NCBI RefSeq assembly: GCF_940670765.1 | Contig: NZ_CALNVW010000010.1 | Location: 62,001-126,000 of the forward strand | Length of the DNA stretch: 64,000 bases | Source: Streptomyces sp. A 4/2 | GTDB taxonomy: Bacteria > Actinomycetota > Actinomycetes > Streptomycetales > Streptomycetaceae | Reading direction: 5' to 3' | Part shown: one piece after another, positions 52,914 through 62,109 of the stretch | Numbering within the stretch: position 1 is the stretch's first letter | How the letters are laid out: each line of letters starts with the position of its first letter | Position numbers and translations under genes: made by a program | Notes under the pieces: generated by a model | What the model saw: only the letters and a program-made list of their open reading frames with translations | Told to the model about the DNA's origin: nothing | The model's database searches: none

Positions 52914-53231
52914 TCAGCCGAGATCAGTGCAAGAAGCCAGCACTGCGTCGAGCAGACCTGGGAACCGTGCGTTGAGATCGTCGCGCCGCAGACTGACGAA
53001 CCGGGTCCGGCCCTCCACCTCGGTCCAGGTCACCCCCGACTCGCGGAGCACCCGGTAGTGGTGGGACATCGTCGTCCTGTGCACGTCGATGTTCTCGCCC
53101 ACAGCGGAGCAGCTGTCCCTGCCCTTGTCCGCCAGCTGCGCGACGATCTGCAGCCGCACCGGGTCTGCGAGGGCATGGAAGATCTCGGCGATCTTGATTT
53201 CTTCGGCCGCCGGTTGTGTCAGTTCGCGCAT
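52914..53231 (-). CDS. ArsR-family HTH regulator, 105 aa
   Basis: A winged helix-turn-helix of the ArsR type: IAEIFHALADPVRLQIVAQLADKGRDSCSAVGENIDVHRTTMSHHYRVLRESGVTWTEVEGRTRFVSLR. It is divergent from the MFS exporter gene and probably represses it. The ATG was chosen to begin near the conserved domain; longer starts would cross the promoter of the MFS gene. Confidence 0.85.
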   Translation of the reverse strand: MRELTQPAAEEIKIAEIFHALADPVRLQIVAQLADKGRDSCSAVGENIDVHRTTMSHHYRVLRESGVTWTEVEGRTRFVSLRRDDLNARFPGLLDAVLASCTDLG

Positions 53232-53283
53232 CGTCGGCCTGTCCGCGAAGTCATGGACCGACAATAACCCACGAGTGGATGCG

Positions 53284-53312
53284 TGGACAACCATCAACGT
53301 GTTTGCTACGTT
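53284..53312 (+). promoter_or_regulatory. Promoter of the MFS exporter gene
   Basis: TGGACA, 17-bp spacer and TACGTT. It lies in the divergent region, so an ArsR-type repressor could block it. Confidence 0.5.
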
Positions 53313-53360
53313 GCCGCTCTCGACGCCATCTCGCCCTCTCGGCAGCGGAAAGAGTGCATC

Positions 53361-54530
53361 ATGCACAAGCGGTTATTCCCTCTGGCGCTTGCGACCTTCG
53401 CCGTCGGCACAGACGGGTTCGTCATCGCCGGCCTTCTTCCCTCTATCGCCGAAGATCTCAACGTCAGCGTCCCCGCAGCGGGTCAGCTGGTCACCGCCTT
53501 CGCGCTGACCCTCGCCATCGCCGCCCCCGTCTTCGGCTGGGCCACCAGCTCCATGGACCGCCGCAAGGCGCTGATGATTGCTCTGGCGGTCTTTACGATC
53601 GGTAACGTCGCTACGGCGCTGGGCACCTCCTACGCCGCCGTCATGACCGCCCGCGTCATCACCGCAGCTGGCGCCGGCATCATCACCTCCACCGCCTCCA
53701 GTGCGCCCGCGGTGGTCAGCCCGCCCGAACGCCGCGGTAGTGCCCTGGCCTTTGTCCTGGGCGGCCTGACGCTCTCCAGCGCAATCGGCCTTCCCCTCGG
53801 CACCCTCATCGGCCGCAGTGACTGGCATGTGACCCTATGGGCGGTCGCCGGGCTGGGCGTGGTGGCGGCTTTGGGGGTCGCCTTCGCCCTGCCGAAGATC
53901 ATGCTCCCGGCCACGACGTTCCGGGCCCGGCTCCAGCCGCTCAAGGAACGCTGGGTGCTCGGGACCCTGGCCGTCACGACGCTGGCTCTGACCGGCACGT
54001 ACCTCCTGTACACGTACGTTGGAGCAGCCTTGGAGGGCACGATCGACGGCAGTGAGACCACGCTCACCTGGGTGCTGTTCGTGTACGGGCTCGGCGTTCT
54101 GGGCGGCAATCTCCTGGCCGGGCGCCTGTCCGATCACTACCCGGCGGAACGGCTTCTGTTCGGTGCCCTTGTCGTCTTCATCATCGTCCTGCTGGTCAGC
54201 CGGCCGGCCATCGAGACCCTCGGAACCACCTTCGTCTGGGCCGCGGTGTGGGGTGTTCTGGTGGGCATCCCGTCCGTCCTCCAGCAGCACCGCCTCGTCG
54301 CCCACGCGCCGGCCGCGACGTCCGTGCTTCTCGGACTGAACTCCTCGGCGATCTACCTCGGCGTCGCCCTGGGCGGAGCCCTCGGCGGGCTCTTCCAGGG
54401 CTGGATCTCCCCGGTGTGGCTGGGGATCCCGGCAGCCGGTGTCACCCTGCTGGCTTTCCTCCTGACGCTCGCGACCGCGCAGAGCCCCAAGCGGGGCGCC
54501 GTGGAGGAACCGAGCCTCGCCACCAACTGA
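53361..54530 (+). CDS. MFS drug-type exporter, 389 aa
   Basis: Twelve-helix major facilitator transporter of the DHA1/AraJ type (FAVGTDGFVIAGLLPSIAEDLNVSVPAAGQLVTAFALTLAIAAPVF; MDRRKALMIALAVFTIGN loop). Likely exports a small toxic compound. GGAAAGAG precedes the ATG. It is controlled by the divergent ArsR regulator. Confidence 0.88.
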   Translation: MHKRLFPLALATFAVGTDGFVIAGLLPSIAEDLNVSVPAAGQLVTAFALTLAIAAPVFGWATSSMDRRKALMIALAVFTIGNVATALGTSYAAVMTARVITAAGAGIITSTASSAPAVVSPPERRGSALAFVLGGLTLSSAIGLPLGTLIGRSDWHVTLWAVAGLGVVAALGVAFALPKIMLPATTFRARLQPLKERWVLGTLAVTTLALTGTYLLYTYVGAALEGTIDGSETTLTWVLFVYGLGVLGGNLLAGRLSDHYPAERLLFGALVVFIIVLLVSRPAIETLGTTFVWAAVWGVLVGIPSVLQQHRLVAHAPAATSVLLGLNSSAIYLGVALGGALGGLFQGWISPVWLGIPAAGVTLLAFLLTLATAQSPKRGAVEEPSLATN

Positions 54531-54611
54531 ACGCTCACCAGGCTGTTGCCGCCCTTCACCACACGTCAGCGTGAGGTTGGAAAAGGCTCAGTGTGTCGTT
54601 CCCGGTCAACG

Positions 54612-54700
54612 CAGTACAGCCGAAAGGAGCGTTGACGAGAAAGACCGACCCCCACCAGAAGCGGTCGAGCTCGATACCGTCGGCAGCATCGCGGAGTTGG
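54612..54700 (-). pseudogene. Fragment of an EmrB/QacA-type MFS gene
   Basis: The minus strand encodes DGIELDRFWWGSVFLVNAPFG, a hallmark of 14-helix MFS drug exporters (DRFWWGSVFLxNxP). No further conserved part remains. It lies in the otherwise empty 54531-54789 gap. Confidence 0.6.
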
Positions 54701-54789
54701 TCCCCTTCGTCGGATGATCCGGCGGGGGAGGGCAGCCAGGTGTCCGGCAGCGCGGATGCCGCAGGAACAGGAAGACGGAGAGACGGGGG

Positions 54790-55704
54790 ATGGGTGTGAG
54801 CAGTCCGGTGGAGGGGGCGACAGCGGGGATACGTACCTGGTGTCGCATCGTGCTGGCGGTCGGTATCTGTTGTTATGTGCTCGCGGTCGGCGCGGGGATG
54901 TTCCTCCTGTCGGACGACCACGGCTTCGGCCTGCTGGCCCTTCTGTGGTTCGTGGCAGGGGTGCTTCTCGCGGTGCTGATCCGCGGGTTGGGCGTCGGCG
55001 GCGTGACTGCCCTGGGCGCGGCGCTGTTCATCGTGTTCGCCTCTGTGGCGTCCGTGAGCGTTGCCGGGATCGCCCGCGACGGTCTCACCCTTCAGCATCG
55101 GGGGGAGCGGGTCCGTGTCACGGTCGTGAAGGAGCGGCTCGACCCGCCCCGGGGGCGCGGGGCGCGGCATTCCCATTACACGTTGGAGCGGCAGGACGGC
55201 ACGCGGGTCCCGGGGCCCGAGATGGAGACGATGTCGGACCGCTACGACGTCGGCGACGTACTGACGGTTGTGGAGGATCCGGAGGGCAAGCTCGGTCCTC
55301 AGACACCCGGCCAGGCGGACGCCACGGGCGACGTGGCCGGGGCGGGAGCCTTCGGTCTGGTGGCGCTCGGCGCCGTCGGCTGGATGACATGGCGCGGTTC
55401 GGACACCGCGAAGCGTCGTGACCGGCAGAAGCTGTTGGCGGCGAAGCGGAAGGCGTATCCCAACGGGCTGCCTGATCACATGACGCAGAACGAGCAACAG
55501 GAGGAGAAGCTCCGCGAGGCTCTGCGTACCTTCCCCGCCGATCGTCGCGGCTACATCAAGGTGCAGCCCGGGTGGTACCCCGATGTATCGCTGGAACGGG
55601 CCGCGCGCATCGCCTGGGAGATGGGACTGCGTGCGGAGGCGGCGGGGAACCGGGGTTCGTGGCGCTTCGGGGAGACCGTGATGGAGGAAGTCCCGCACGA
55701 CTGA
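54790..55704 (+). CDS. Membrane protein of unknown function, 304 aa
   Basis: Three membrane helices in the first 100 residues (IVLAVGICCYVLAVGAGMFL, LLALLWFVAGVLLAVLI, TALGAALFIVFASVASVSV). Then comes a DUF3592-like beta segment (VRVTVVKERLDPP...HYTLERQDGTRV...DRYDVGDVLTVVEDPEGKLGPQTP), a fourth helix (AGAFGLVALGAVGWMTW) and a charged cytoplasmic end. The function is unknown. GGGGG precedes the ATG. Confidence 0.7.
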   Translation: MGVSSPVEGATAGIRTWCRIVLAVGICCYVLAVGAGMFLLSDDHGFGLLALLWFVAGVLLAVLIRGLGVGGVTALGAALFIVFASVASVSVAGIARDGLTLQHRGERVRVTVVKERLDPPRGRGARHSHYTLERQDGTRVPGPEMETMSDRYDVGDVLTVVEDPEGKLGPQTPGQADATGDVAGAGAFGLVALGAVGWMTWRGSDTAKRRDRQKLLAAKRKAYPNGLPDHMTQNEQQEEKLREALRTFPADRRGYIKVQPGWYPDVSLERAARIAWEMGLRAEAAGNRGSWRFGETVMEEVPHD

Positions 55705-55710
55705 GCCTCT

Positions 55711-55745
55711 GTGACCGGCGGTGGGTACGTGGCCGGACCGGTCAC
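55711..55745. terminator. Terminator between membrane-protein gene and DMT gene
   Basis: GTGACCGG and CCGGTCAC form a perfect 8-bp stem with a longer loop. Directly after it are (GAGTAC)n repeats (55750-55768). Confidence 0.5.
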
Positions 55746-55790
55746 GGCGTACGAGTACGAGTACGAGTACGGGTGTCGGGCACCGGGCCC

Positions 55791-56663
55791 TCACTTCACC
55801 CGGGAGGGCGGGGCGGTCTTTCCCGAGGCGAGGGGGGAGCGGGCCAGTTCGACGCAGCCGACGGCGACCAGGGCGAGCGCACCCGCTTCGGGCAGCAGCC
55901 ACCAGCCGGTCCGCAGACTCTCGCCGAAAAGCGTCACCCCGTAGAGGATGCTGATGAGGGCGTCGCCGAGGGTGAGCATCGGCTGTACGGCGACGAGGGT
56001 GCCGGCCTGGAGCGCGTTCTGGAGGAGGAACAGCGAACCCACTCCGGCCACGGCGGTGCCGTAGAGCTGCCAGGACGTCAGCAGGGCCACGACTCCGTCG
56101 CTGTCGCTGAGCCGCGCCATCGCGTCCTTCATCAGCGCGGCGGTGAGCGAGTACCCGCAGGCTGCGGCCAGCCCGAGGAGTGCGCCCCGGATGTTGCCGC
56201 GGGTACTCAGCGCCCCGCTGATGACGGCGGCCTCGAAGATCGCGGTAACCACCAGCGCCGGAATCCAGGCCCATCCGTACACCGTCTCGCGCCCGCCGCC
56301 CGGGTCGGCGGTCGCCATTCCGAGCGCCAGCCCCAGGGTGACTGCCGCGACGCCGTACCAGACGCGGCGCGGCAGCCGGACCCGCATGATGTGGCCCGCG
56401 AGCAACAGGGTCGCGGGCAGCTCGATCACGAAGATGGGCTGCACCACGGCGATCGGACCGTTGGCCAGCGCCACGGCCTGGCAGACGGCCGCGACGATCA
56501 CCAGGCCGATCCCGGCCAGCCACACCTTCTTGCGGAGCAGCTGACCGATCAGGGATGCGTGCATCGCCTTGCTGGACGGTACGGTCGCGGCGGCGCGGCG
56601 CTGGAACACGGAGGCTGCGCCGTTGCTGAGGGCGGTCAGTACGGCGAACAGGACACTGATCAC
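55791..56663 (-). CDS. DMT/EamA-family transporter, 290 aa
   Basis: Ten hydrophobic segments of drug/metabolite transporters (VLFAVLTALSNGAASVFQRRAA; IAVVQPIFVIELPATLLLAG). The GTG at 56663 is preferred; upstream frames give no membrane-like sequence. The function could be export of a small molecule. It lies downstream, on the same strand, of the second secreted-protein/lipoprotein pair, 117 bp after its stop. Confidence 0.8.
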   Translation of the reverse strand: MISVLFAVLTALSNGAASVFQRRAAATVPSSKAMHASLIGQLLRKKVWLAGIGLVIVAAVCQAVALANGPIAVVQPIFVIELPATLLLAGHIMRVRLPRRVWYGVAAVTLGLALGMATADPGGGRETVYGWAWIPALVVTAIFEAAVISGALSTRGNIRGALLGLAAACGYSLTAALMKDAMARLSDSDGVVALLTSWQLYGTAVAGVGSLFLLQNALQAGTLVAVQPMLTLGDALISILYGVTLFGESLRTGWWLLPEAGALALVAVGCVELARSPLASGKTAPPSRVK

Positions 56664-56780
56664 CGCTTCATGATGAAGGGGTGAGGGCTGAAATATGGAC
56701 CTTGGATGGTTATGGGCCCGTCGCGGTGGCAGCGATGCGTACGCCAAGTGCGGTGATGCATGACGTTCGGTGCGCAGCGG

Positions 56781-57836
56781 TCAGCGGTTGATTGCCTGGA
56801 TCTCCTGGACGTTCATGTCCTGGGTGGTCTCGAAGGTGCCGTCGGGCATGGTGCCGCCCGAGTTGCCGGAGCCCTTCCAGGAGATCTTCCAGGTGATGGA
56901 GGCCTTGAGCTGGTAGGGGGTTCCGTCGGTCGCGTGGAGGTAGCTGATGCCGCAGGGCGGGGTCTGGTCGGCGTCTCCCTTTTTGTACGGGGTGCCGATG
57001 GACTTGTCCTGGTTGAAGTCACAGGTGCCGGAGGCGGGGTAGGTCTCGGCGTCGTCGGTGCCGGGGTCGAGGTGGAGGCTTACGGGGGTGGCGGTGGTTT
57101 CGGCCCAGAGCCCGGTGTTGGGGAGTTCGGCGCGGACTACTACGTCCTGGAAGGTGCCTTTGTCGAGCCAGATCCAGGTGGGGAGGTTGACCGTGGATTT
57201 GCCTTGCGGCTTCAGCTCGATCTTGGTTTCGGGGACCTTGACCTGGTTGTAGGCGTATTCGGCGAGCATCTTCGGGGTCGGTGCGTGCGGGATCTTCGGG
57301 ACCTGACCGGCGGGCTGCCAGAACATGATCTGTCCGCACTGCCAGGAGTCGGAGTCGTGTACATCAGGTGCGACACTTCGCCAGAAGTAACCACCCTTGC
57401 CGATGTTGTAATTCTCGTAACCCGATGCGGACGACCACTGATCATCCATGTTGTTCTCTGGTTTGCCGTCCTGGTAATGGTCGGTCCAGAGGCCCTTGCC
57501 GAACCACGATTCGTGAATGCCGACGTCGCCCTGGCCGTCCGTACTATCGACGAACTTCTTGAGGCCTTCTGGGGTGAAGACGGGTTCGTACCAGCAGGCA
57601 GGCGGCTTCCAGTTGGGGTCGATCGAGCCGAGGTTGCCCTTCTTGCCACCGCCGCCTCCCTTCTTGTATGTGATCTGGATCTGGGAGTGGGTCGCCGATG
57701 CGGAGGCGTTGAGGTTCCCCTTGCCATCCGAGCCACCTTTCGTCCCACCGTCGCCGATCGCGGCGGCCGAACCAGCGGCGCCAATAACTACGAGGAAGCT
57801 CGCGATGGGCACTATCACCCTGTGTGGCAGCTTCAT
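56781..57836 (-). CDS. Secreted protein of unknown family, 351 aa (copy 2)
   Basis: Signal peptide PHRVIVPIASFLVVIGAAGSAAA. The mature part has WKPPACWYEPVFTPEGLKKFVD, VNLPTWIWLDKGTFQDVVVRAELP, AETYPASGTCDFNQDKSIGTPY, PPCGISYLHATDGTPYQLKASITWKISW and the same TTQDMNVQEIQAINR end as copy 1. Length (351) and Cys positions match copy 1. A GGGGG linker is near the N-terminus. ATG overlaps the upstream lipoprotein stop by ATGA. Confidence 0.8.
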   Translation of the reverse strand: MKLPHRVIVPIASFLVVIGAAGSAAAIGDGGTKGGSDGKGNLNASASATHSQIQITYKKGGGGGKKGNLGSIDPNWKPPACWYEPVFTPEGLKKFVDSTDGQGDVGIHESWFGKGLWTDHYQDGKPENNMDDQWSSASGYENYNIGKGGYFWRSVAPDVHDSDSWQCGQIMFWQPAGQVPKIPHAPTPKMLAEYAYNQVKVPETKIELKPQGKSTVNLPTWIWLDKGTFQDVVVRAELPNTGLWAETTATPVSLHLDPGTDDAETYPASGTCDFNQDKSIGTPYKKGDADQTPPCGISYLHATDGTPYQLKASITWKISWKGSGNSGGTMPDGTFETTQDMNVQEIQAINR

Positions 57837-58486
57837 GAGGAGCAGCCGCCCCTCTTCGAGCTGACAGAGACCGTCTGCCAAATACCTTCCGGGTTCTTCC
57901 GGAGCGTGGAGGTGTAGAAGACCTTGGGATCCGTACCAGCAGGGTTACCAGCGACCTTGCCCGACTTGCGGTTCTTCGAGTAGGCCTTGCTTTCGTCCAT
58001 GCAGTAGTTGAGTACTGCCCGGGTCTTCGTATTTCCGAGCAGGCTCGCCTTGGCCTCGTAGACCGGTGCCTTGCCGATGACCGTGAGGTCCTTGTCCGTG
58101 TACGTCTTGATCCAGAGCTTGTCCTGAGAGAGGCCGGCCACAGTGTCGTAGAACGCGAGGGAATCGGGATTGGGGTCGTTGGCGATGATCGCGGCATAGC
58201 CCGCCCGTACCTGCTCCTTGCCGTCATTGAGTACGGCTTGCTCGTCGGCGTCCGCGCTGGTCCAGCCCTGGAAGTTGAGCTGGAATGACTTCGGGATGCT
58301 GATCACAGGCCGAGTGGGTCCTGGGGCCTTCGAAGTGGACGCCGAAGCCGAAGGGCTCTTCGACCCCTCGCCCGCGCCCTTGATCTTGTCCGAGGAGGAG
58401 TTGTCGCTACTTCCCCCGCAGGCGGTCAACAGCAGTGCAGCGCCAACAGCGAGTGCGGCGGCGATGGTCGGAGTGCGGCGAGCCAC
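57833..58486 (-). CDS. Lipoprotein of the duplicated family, 217 aa (copy 2)
   Basis: GTG start; signal ARRTPTIAAALAVGAALLLTACGG with lipobox LTAC. The domain matches copy 1 in plan: PKSFQLNFQGWTSADADEQAVLNDGKEQ, SLAFYDTVAG, AVLNYCMDESKAYSKN, TSTLRKNPEGIWQTVSVSSKRGGCSS. Two Cys are at the same positions. GGGGGAG lies 7 nt before the start. It overlaps the secreted-protein gene by ATGA. Confidence 0.82.
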   Translation of the reverse strand: MARRTPTIAAALAVGAALLLTACGGSSDNSSSDKIKGAGEGSKSPSASASTSKAPGPTRPVISIPKSFQLNFQGWTSADADEQAVLNDGKEQVRAGYAAIIANDPNPDSLAFYDTVAGLSQDKLWIKTYTDKDLTVIGKAPVYEAKASLLGNTKTRAVLNYCMDESKAYSKNRKSGKVAGNPAGTDPKVFYTSTLRKNPEGIWQTVSVSSKRGGCSS

Positions 58487-58908
58487 GTGTTCTCCCCCGG
58501 GTGTTCGGTGGCCCGATGGTCCGGTGGTTCCGTATCAGGCCGTTCCGTGAACGTACAGAGAGACCGAAACTACCAGCCGGGTGTAAAGGGCAGCAGTGTG
58601 CGATTGGGGGATTCCGTGCCATGTGCGGAAGGCGTGACCCTGCCGTGACGGGCCCGTCATGTGGGGGCGCGTTCGGTGCATGTGTGCGCCGCGGGCTCGC
58701 GGTGTGGTGGTGACGTGCGGGGTCTGCGGTGTCACCCGAACCCGCGGCGCCCAAATCGGAAATGCGGCAACAGGCCAGCCATATCGGGCGTGTTGTGGTG
58801 GTCGGGCTCTGTCTGTCCTTCGCAACCCTCCGTACCATCTCGGTAGGCTCACCTCACCCCCGAACGCACCGACTTCCGCTCCCGCTCCCTCTCCACAGGA
58901 CATCCGCC
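58487..58908. other. Divergent intergenic region upstream of the LysM-BTAD gene
   Basis: No gene is supported. It must hold promoters for the lipoprotein operon (minus) and the LysM-BTAD gene (plus); no clear consensus boxes were seen. Confidence 0.6.
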
Positions 58909-61833
58909 ATGGCGCGCACCAATCCCGGTTCGACGGGCCCGACCAATCGGACGCCGCAACCTCTGCCCCGCCGACGTACCGGTGGCGATTTCGTGAAGGC
59001 GTTCCTTGCCTTCCTCGCTCTTGCCGTGCTGCTGGTCGGTGTGCCGGGGGCGCTCGCGTACAGCGTGGGGTGGCCGTTGCCGCACAGCATGCCGTCCTTC
59101 GACATGGTGCAGCAGCAGATCACGGTCAGCACGTTCCTGAACATCCTGACCGTCGTGGTCTGGCTGGCCTGGGCGCAGTTCACCGCGTGTGTGCTCGTCG
59201 AGATCAAGGCGGCCGTCTCCGGGGTGGGGATGCCCTCGCACATTCCCGGTGCGGGGCCGAGCCAGCTGCTGGCCCGTCAGTTGATCGCCGCGCTGCTCCT
59301 GGTGAGTGCGACCGCCGCGAGTTTCGCGCCCGGGATCGCGCAGTTCGGGCAGTCGCTGGAGTCGACGCACAAGCCGACCGTGGCCGCCGCGCAGCAGTTG
59401 CCCGGTGTCGGGTCCGTTCAGCAGGCGCAGGCCGCGATGGCCTCGCAGGCCGAGGCGCAGGCCGAGCAGGCGCATGCGAAGACCGGGTCGCAGGAGGGGA
59501 CGAAGTTCTACCGGATCAGTCCGCCCGAGGGGCGCCATCACGACTCGCTCTGGGAGATCGCTCAGCGGCACCTCGGGGACGGCCGCCGGTACAAGGAGAT
59601 CTACCAGCTCAACAAGGACCGCATGCAGCCCGACGGCACCAAGCTGTCCGAGGCCAGTCTGATCCGGCCCGGCTGGATCATGGAGATGCCGGCGGACGCC
59701 CACGGCGGCGAGGTCGTGGAGATGCCCGACCAGGCGCCGAAGGTCTCCGAAGCGGTACAGCACCAGATCAATGAGTACGCCAAGTCCGGCGCCCACCAGG
59801 AGAAGCCCGCGCAGCACCAGGGCGGCAGCCGGGGTGAGAACCCGACGGCGCAGATCTCCGTGCCGCAGCAGCGTGTCCCCGACGCCCCCACCGGGGACTC
59901 GGGTGCGGTCGCCGAGGCGCCGTCGCAGAGTTCGGATTCCGGGTTCGGGCTGTCGGCGGCGCTCGTCGGTGCCCCGCTGCTCGCCGCCGGTGTGCTCGGC
60001 GCGCTGGGCCGTCGCCGCCGGATGGCGCTGTGGCAGTCCGCGATGACGGCGGTCGCCGGGCGGCGCGGCATGGAGCCGCCGGTGCCGACGGGTGACGAAG
60101 CCGATGCGCACGACGCGCTGCTGGTGGGCGCGGATCCGGAGGCCGTGCGGTTCCTGGATCTGGCGCTGCGCGGACTCTCCGCGTCGCTGGCGGACGAGAA
60201 CCGTCAGCTCCCCGTGGTGTACGCGGCCTGGTTCACCGACGGTGATCTGCACCTTCAGCTCGCGCAGCCGTCCGGCACGCCGCCCGCGCCGTGGGAGCAG
60301 GGCCAGGACCAGACGTTCTGGCGGCTGGAGCGGTCGGCCGTCTCGGCGTACGAGGGGATCGACCCGGAGACCGCCGCGGCCCCGTACCCCGGGCTGGTCA
60401 GTCTCGGTACGCGGGACGACGCGCGGCTGCTGCTGAACCTGGAGGCCGTGCCGGGCGTCGTCGCGCTCAGCGGCCCCGACGACGCGCGCGCCGCCGTGCT
60501 GTCCTCGGTCGCCGCCGAACTGGCCACCAACGGCTGGTCGGACCGGATGACCGTCACCGTCGTCGGGTTCGGCGCCGAGCTGAGCCCGCTCGCGCCCACC
60601 CGGCTCCGGCACCTCGGCTCGGTCGAGGAACTCGTCGAGATGCTCGGCGCCGAGATCGGGCAGCGCCGTGGCGCGCTGGGCGCGGCGGGGCACGACTCGG
60701 TGCTCACCGGGCGTACGGGACCGGCCCAGCAGACCCGTTGGGCCCCGCACCTGGTGCTCGTCGCGCAGGAGCCGACGGCGGAGGAAGCGGCTGCGCTGGC
60801 CGAACTGACCACTGATTCAGGGCGGTTGGGAATCGGCTGCCTGATCGGGACCGGATCCGGCAACCAACTGCCGGGTGCCACCTGGGACTTGGAAATCACG
60901 GAGGACGGCAGGCTGCTCGCGCCGCTGCTCGGTCTCGAACTCCAGGCGCAGTTGCTGCCGCAGGCCCAGCACGAGGCCGTCGTACGGCTCTTCGCCGACG
61001 CGGACCCGGAGGGCGACGGCCCGGAGCCGGCCCGCCCGTTCCTGGTCGACATCACCGAGCAGGGGCGCCCCGCGGTGTACGCCAGGCTGGTCGGCCCGTA
61101 CGAGATCATCGGCCTCGACACCCCCGACAGCGAACGCAGCGCCCTGCTGCACGAGGCGCTGGCGCTGCTGCTGCTGCACCGGGAGGGCGTGCACCCGCGC
61201 GTCCTCGCCTCGGCCATGTGGCCGCGCGGTGTCACCCCGGAGGTGTGCGACGCGCTCATCGAGCGGCTGCGGATGTGGCTGGGTACGGACGAGGACGGCT
61301 CGGCCCGGCTCCGTACCGATGACACCGGGCGGCTCACGCTCGCCCCGTCGGTCGTCTCCGACCTGGACGTGCTGCGTTCGCTGCACCACGAGGCGACGGA
61401 GGGGCGCGGTACACGGCGGGCGTCGGTGCGCGAGCGGCTGCTCACGGACGCGCTCGGACTGGTGCGGGGGCCGCTGCTCGCGGACCGTACAGAGGGGCGT
61501 TACGGCTGGCTGACGCACGAGATCATCGACACCCAGTTGCCGTTGCTGGTGGCCGATGTGGCGCTGGCACTGTCGGCCCACCACCTGGAACAGGACCAGC
61601 CGGAGAAGGCGATCGCCGCGCTGGAGGCCGCGGTGGCCGGGTCCTCGGCCGACGAGCGGCTGTGGAACGAGCTGCTGCGGGCGACGCACGCGACCGGCGA
61701 CATGGACCGGCTGCGGCAGCTCGCGGCGGACCTCGCGGTACGGAGCGGGGCGCGGGGGCTCCCGCCCCGTACGGAGGCGCTGCTGGACGAGCTGCTTCCG
61801 GGGTGGCGCGAGGGGGCTGCGGCGGCGGGGTGA
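58909..61833 (+). CDS. Membrane protein with LysM-like and BTAD (SARP-type) domains, 974 aa
   Basis: N-terminal membrane helices (FVKAFLAFLALAVLLVGVPGALAYSVG; FLNILTVVVWLAWAQFTACVLV; LIAALLLVSATAASF), then a LysM-like segment (DSLWEIAQRHLGDGRRYKEIYQLNKDRMQPDGTKLSEASLIRPGWIMEMP), another membrane helix (AALVGAPLLAAGVLGALG), and a large cytoplasmic region ending in a BTAD helical domain (LDVLRSLHHEATEG...EKAIAALEAAVAGSSADERLWNELLRATHATGDMDRLRQLAADLA). The ATG at 58909 is the first start with the membrane sequence. It is a likely partner of the tad pilus, with the cell wall binding part outside; no DNA-binding domain is evident. Confidence 0.82.
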   Translation: MARTNPGSTGPTNRTPQPLPRRRTGGDFVKAFLAFLALAVLLVGVPGALAYSVGWPLPHSMPSFDMVQQQITVSTFLNILTVVVWLAWAQFTACVLVEIKAAVSGVGMPSHIPGAGPSQLLARQLIAALLLVSATAASFAPGIAQFGQSLESTHKPTVAAAQQLPGVGSVQQAQAAMASQAEAQAEQAHAKTGSQEGTKFYRISPPEGRHHDSLWEIAQRHLGDGRRYKEIYQLNKDRMQPDGTKLSEASLIRPGWIMEMPADAHGGEVVEMPDQAPKVSEAVQHQINEYAKSGAHQEKPAQHQGGSRGENPTAQISVPQQRVPDAPTGDSGAVAEAPSQSSDSGFGLSAALVGAPLLAAGVLGALGRRRRMALWQSAMTAVAGRRGMEPPVPTGDEADAHDALLVGADPEAVRFLDLALRGLSASLADENRQLPVVYAAWFTDGDLHLQLAQPSGTPPAPWEQGQDQTFWRLERSAVSAYEGIDPETAAAPYPGLVSLGTRDDARLLLNLEAVPGVVALSGPDDARAAVLSSVAAELATNGWSDRMTVTVVGFGAELSPLAPTRLRHLGSVEELVEMLGAEIGQRRGALGAAGHDSVLTGRTGPAQQTRWAPHLVLVAQEPTAEEAAALAELTTDSGRLGIGCLIGTGSGNQLPGATWDLEITEDGRLLAPLLGLELQAQLLPQAQHEAVVRLFADADPEGDGPEPARPFLVDITEQGRPAVYARLVGPYEIIGLDTPDSERSALLHEALALLLLHREGVHPRVLASAMWPRGVTPEVCDALIERLRMWLGTDEDGSARLRTDDTGRLTLAPSVVSDLDVLRSLHHEATEGRGTRRASVRERLLTDALGLVRGPLLADRTEGRYGWLTHEIIDTQLPLLVADVALALSAHHLEQDQPEKAIAALEAAVAGSSADERLWNELLRATHATGDMDRLRQLAADLAVRSGARGLPPRTEALLDELLPGWREGAAAAG

Positions 61834-61869
61834 CGCGTCCGGGGCGGTGCGGGGCGTGCCGTGCGGGGT

Positions 61870-61985
61870 TTTCGGGGCGCTGCCCCGGACCCCGGTCCTC
61901 AATCGCCGGACGGGCTTGAATTGCCGCTGCCGTGGCCCCGTGCAGCGCTGCCGGGCGGGCTGGATTTGGCTGCTGCCGTGGGCCC
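61870..61985. repeat. Dispersed Streptomyces intergenic repeat
   Basis: GGGGCGCTGCCCCGGACCCC then TCCTCAATCGCCGGACGGGCTTGAAT, a sequence type found between genes in many Streptomyces genomes. It contains a GGGGC/GCCCC hairpin at 61874-61886. A partial second copy (GCCGGGCGGGCTGGATTT) follows. Confidence 0.75.
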
Positions 61986-62109
61986 CGTGCAGCGCCGCCG
62001 CACCGCCTGGAACGTGTCGCAAACGCCGCAAAGGGGGCGAGATCTCTCGCCCCGATGCCTGGCGTAGGCTGGATCGGTCGTCAGTAGCCCCTTGGGAAGG
62101 ACCCGCCCG

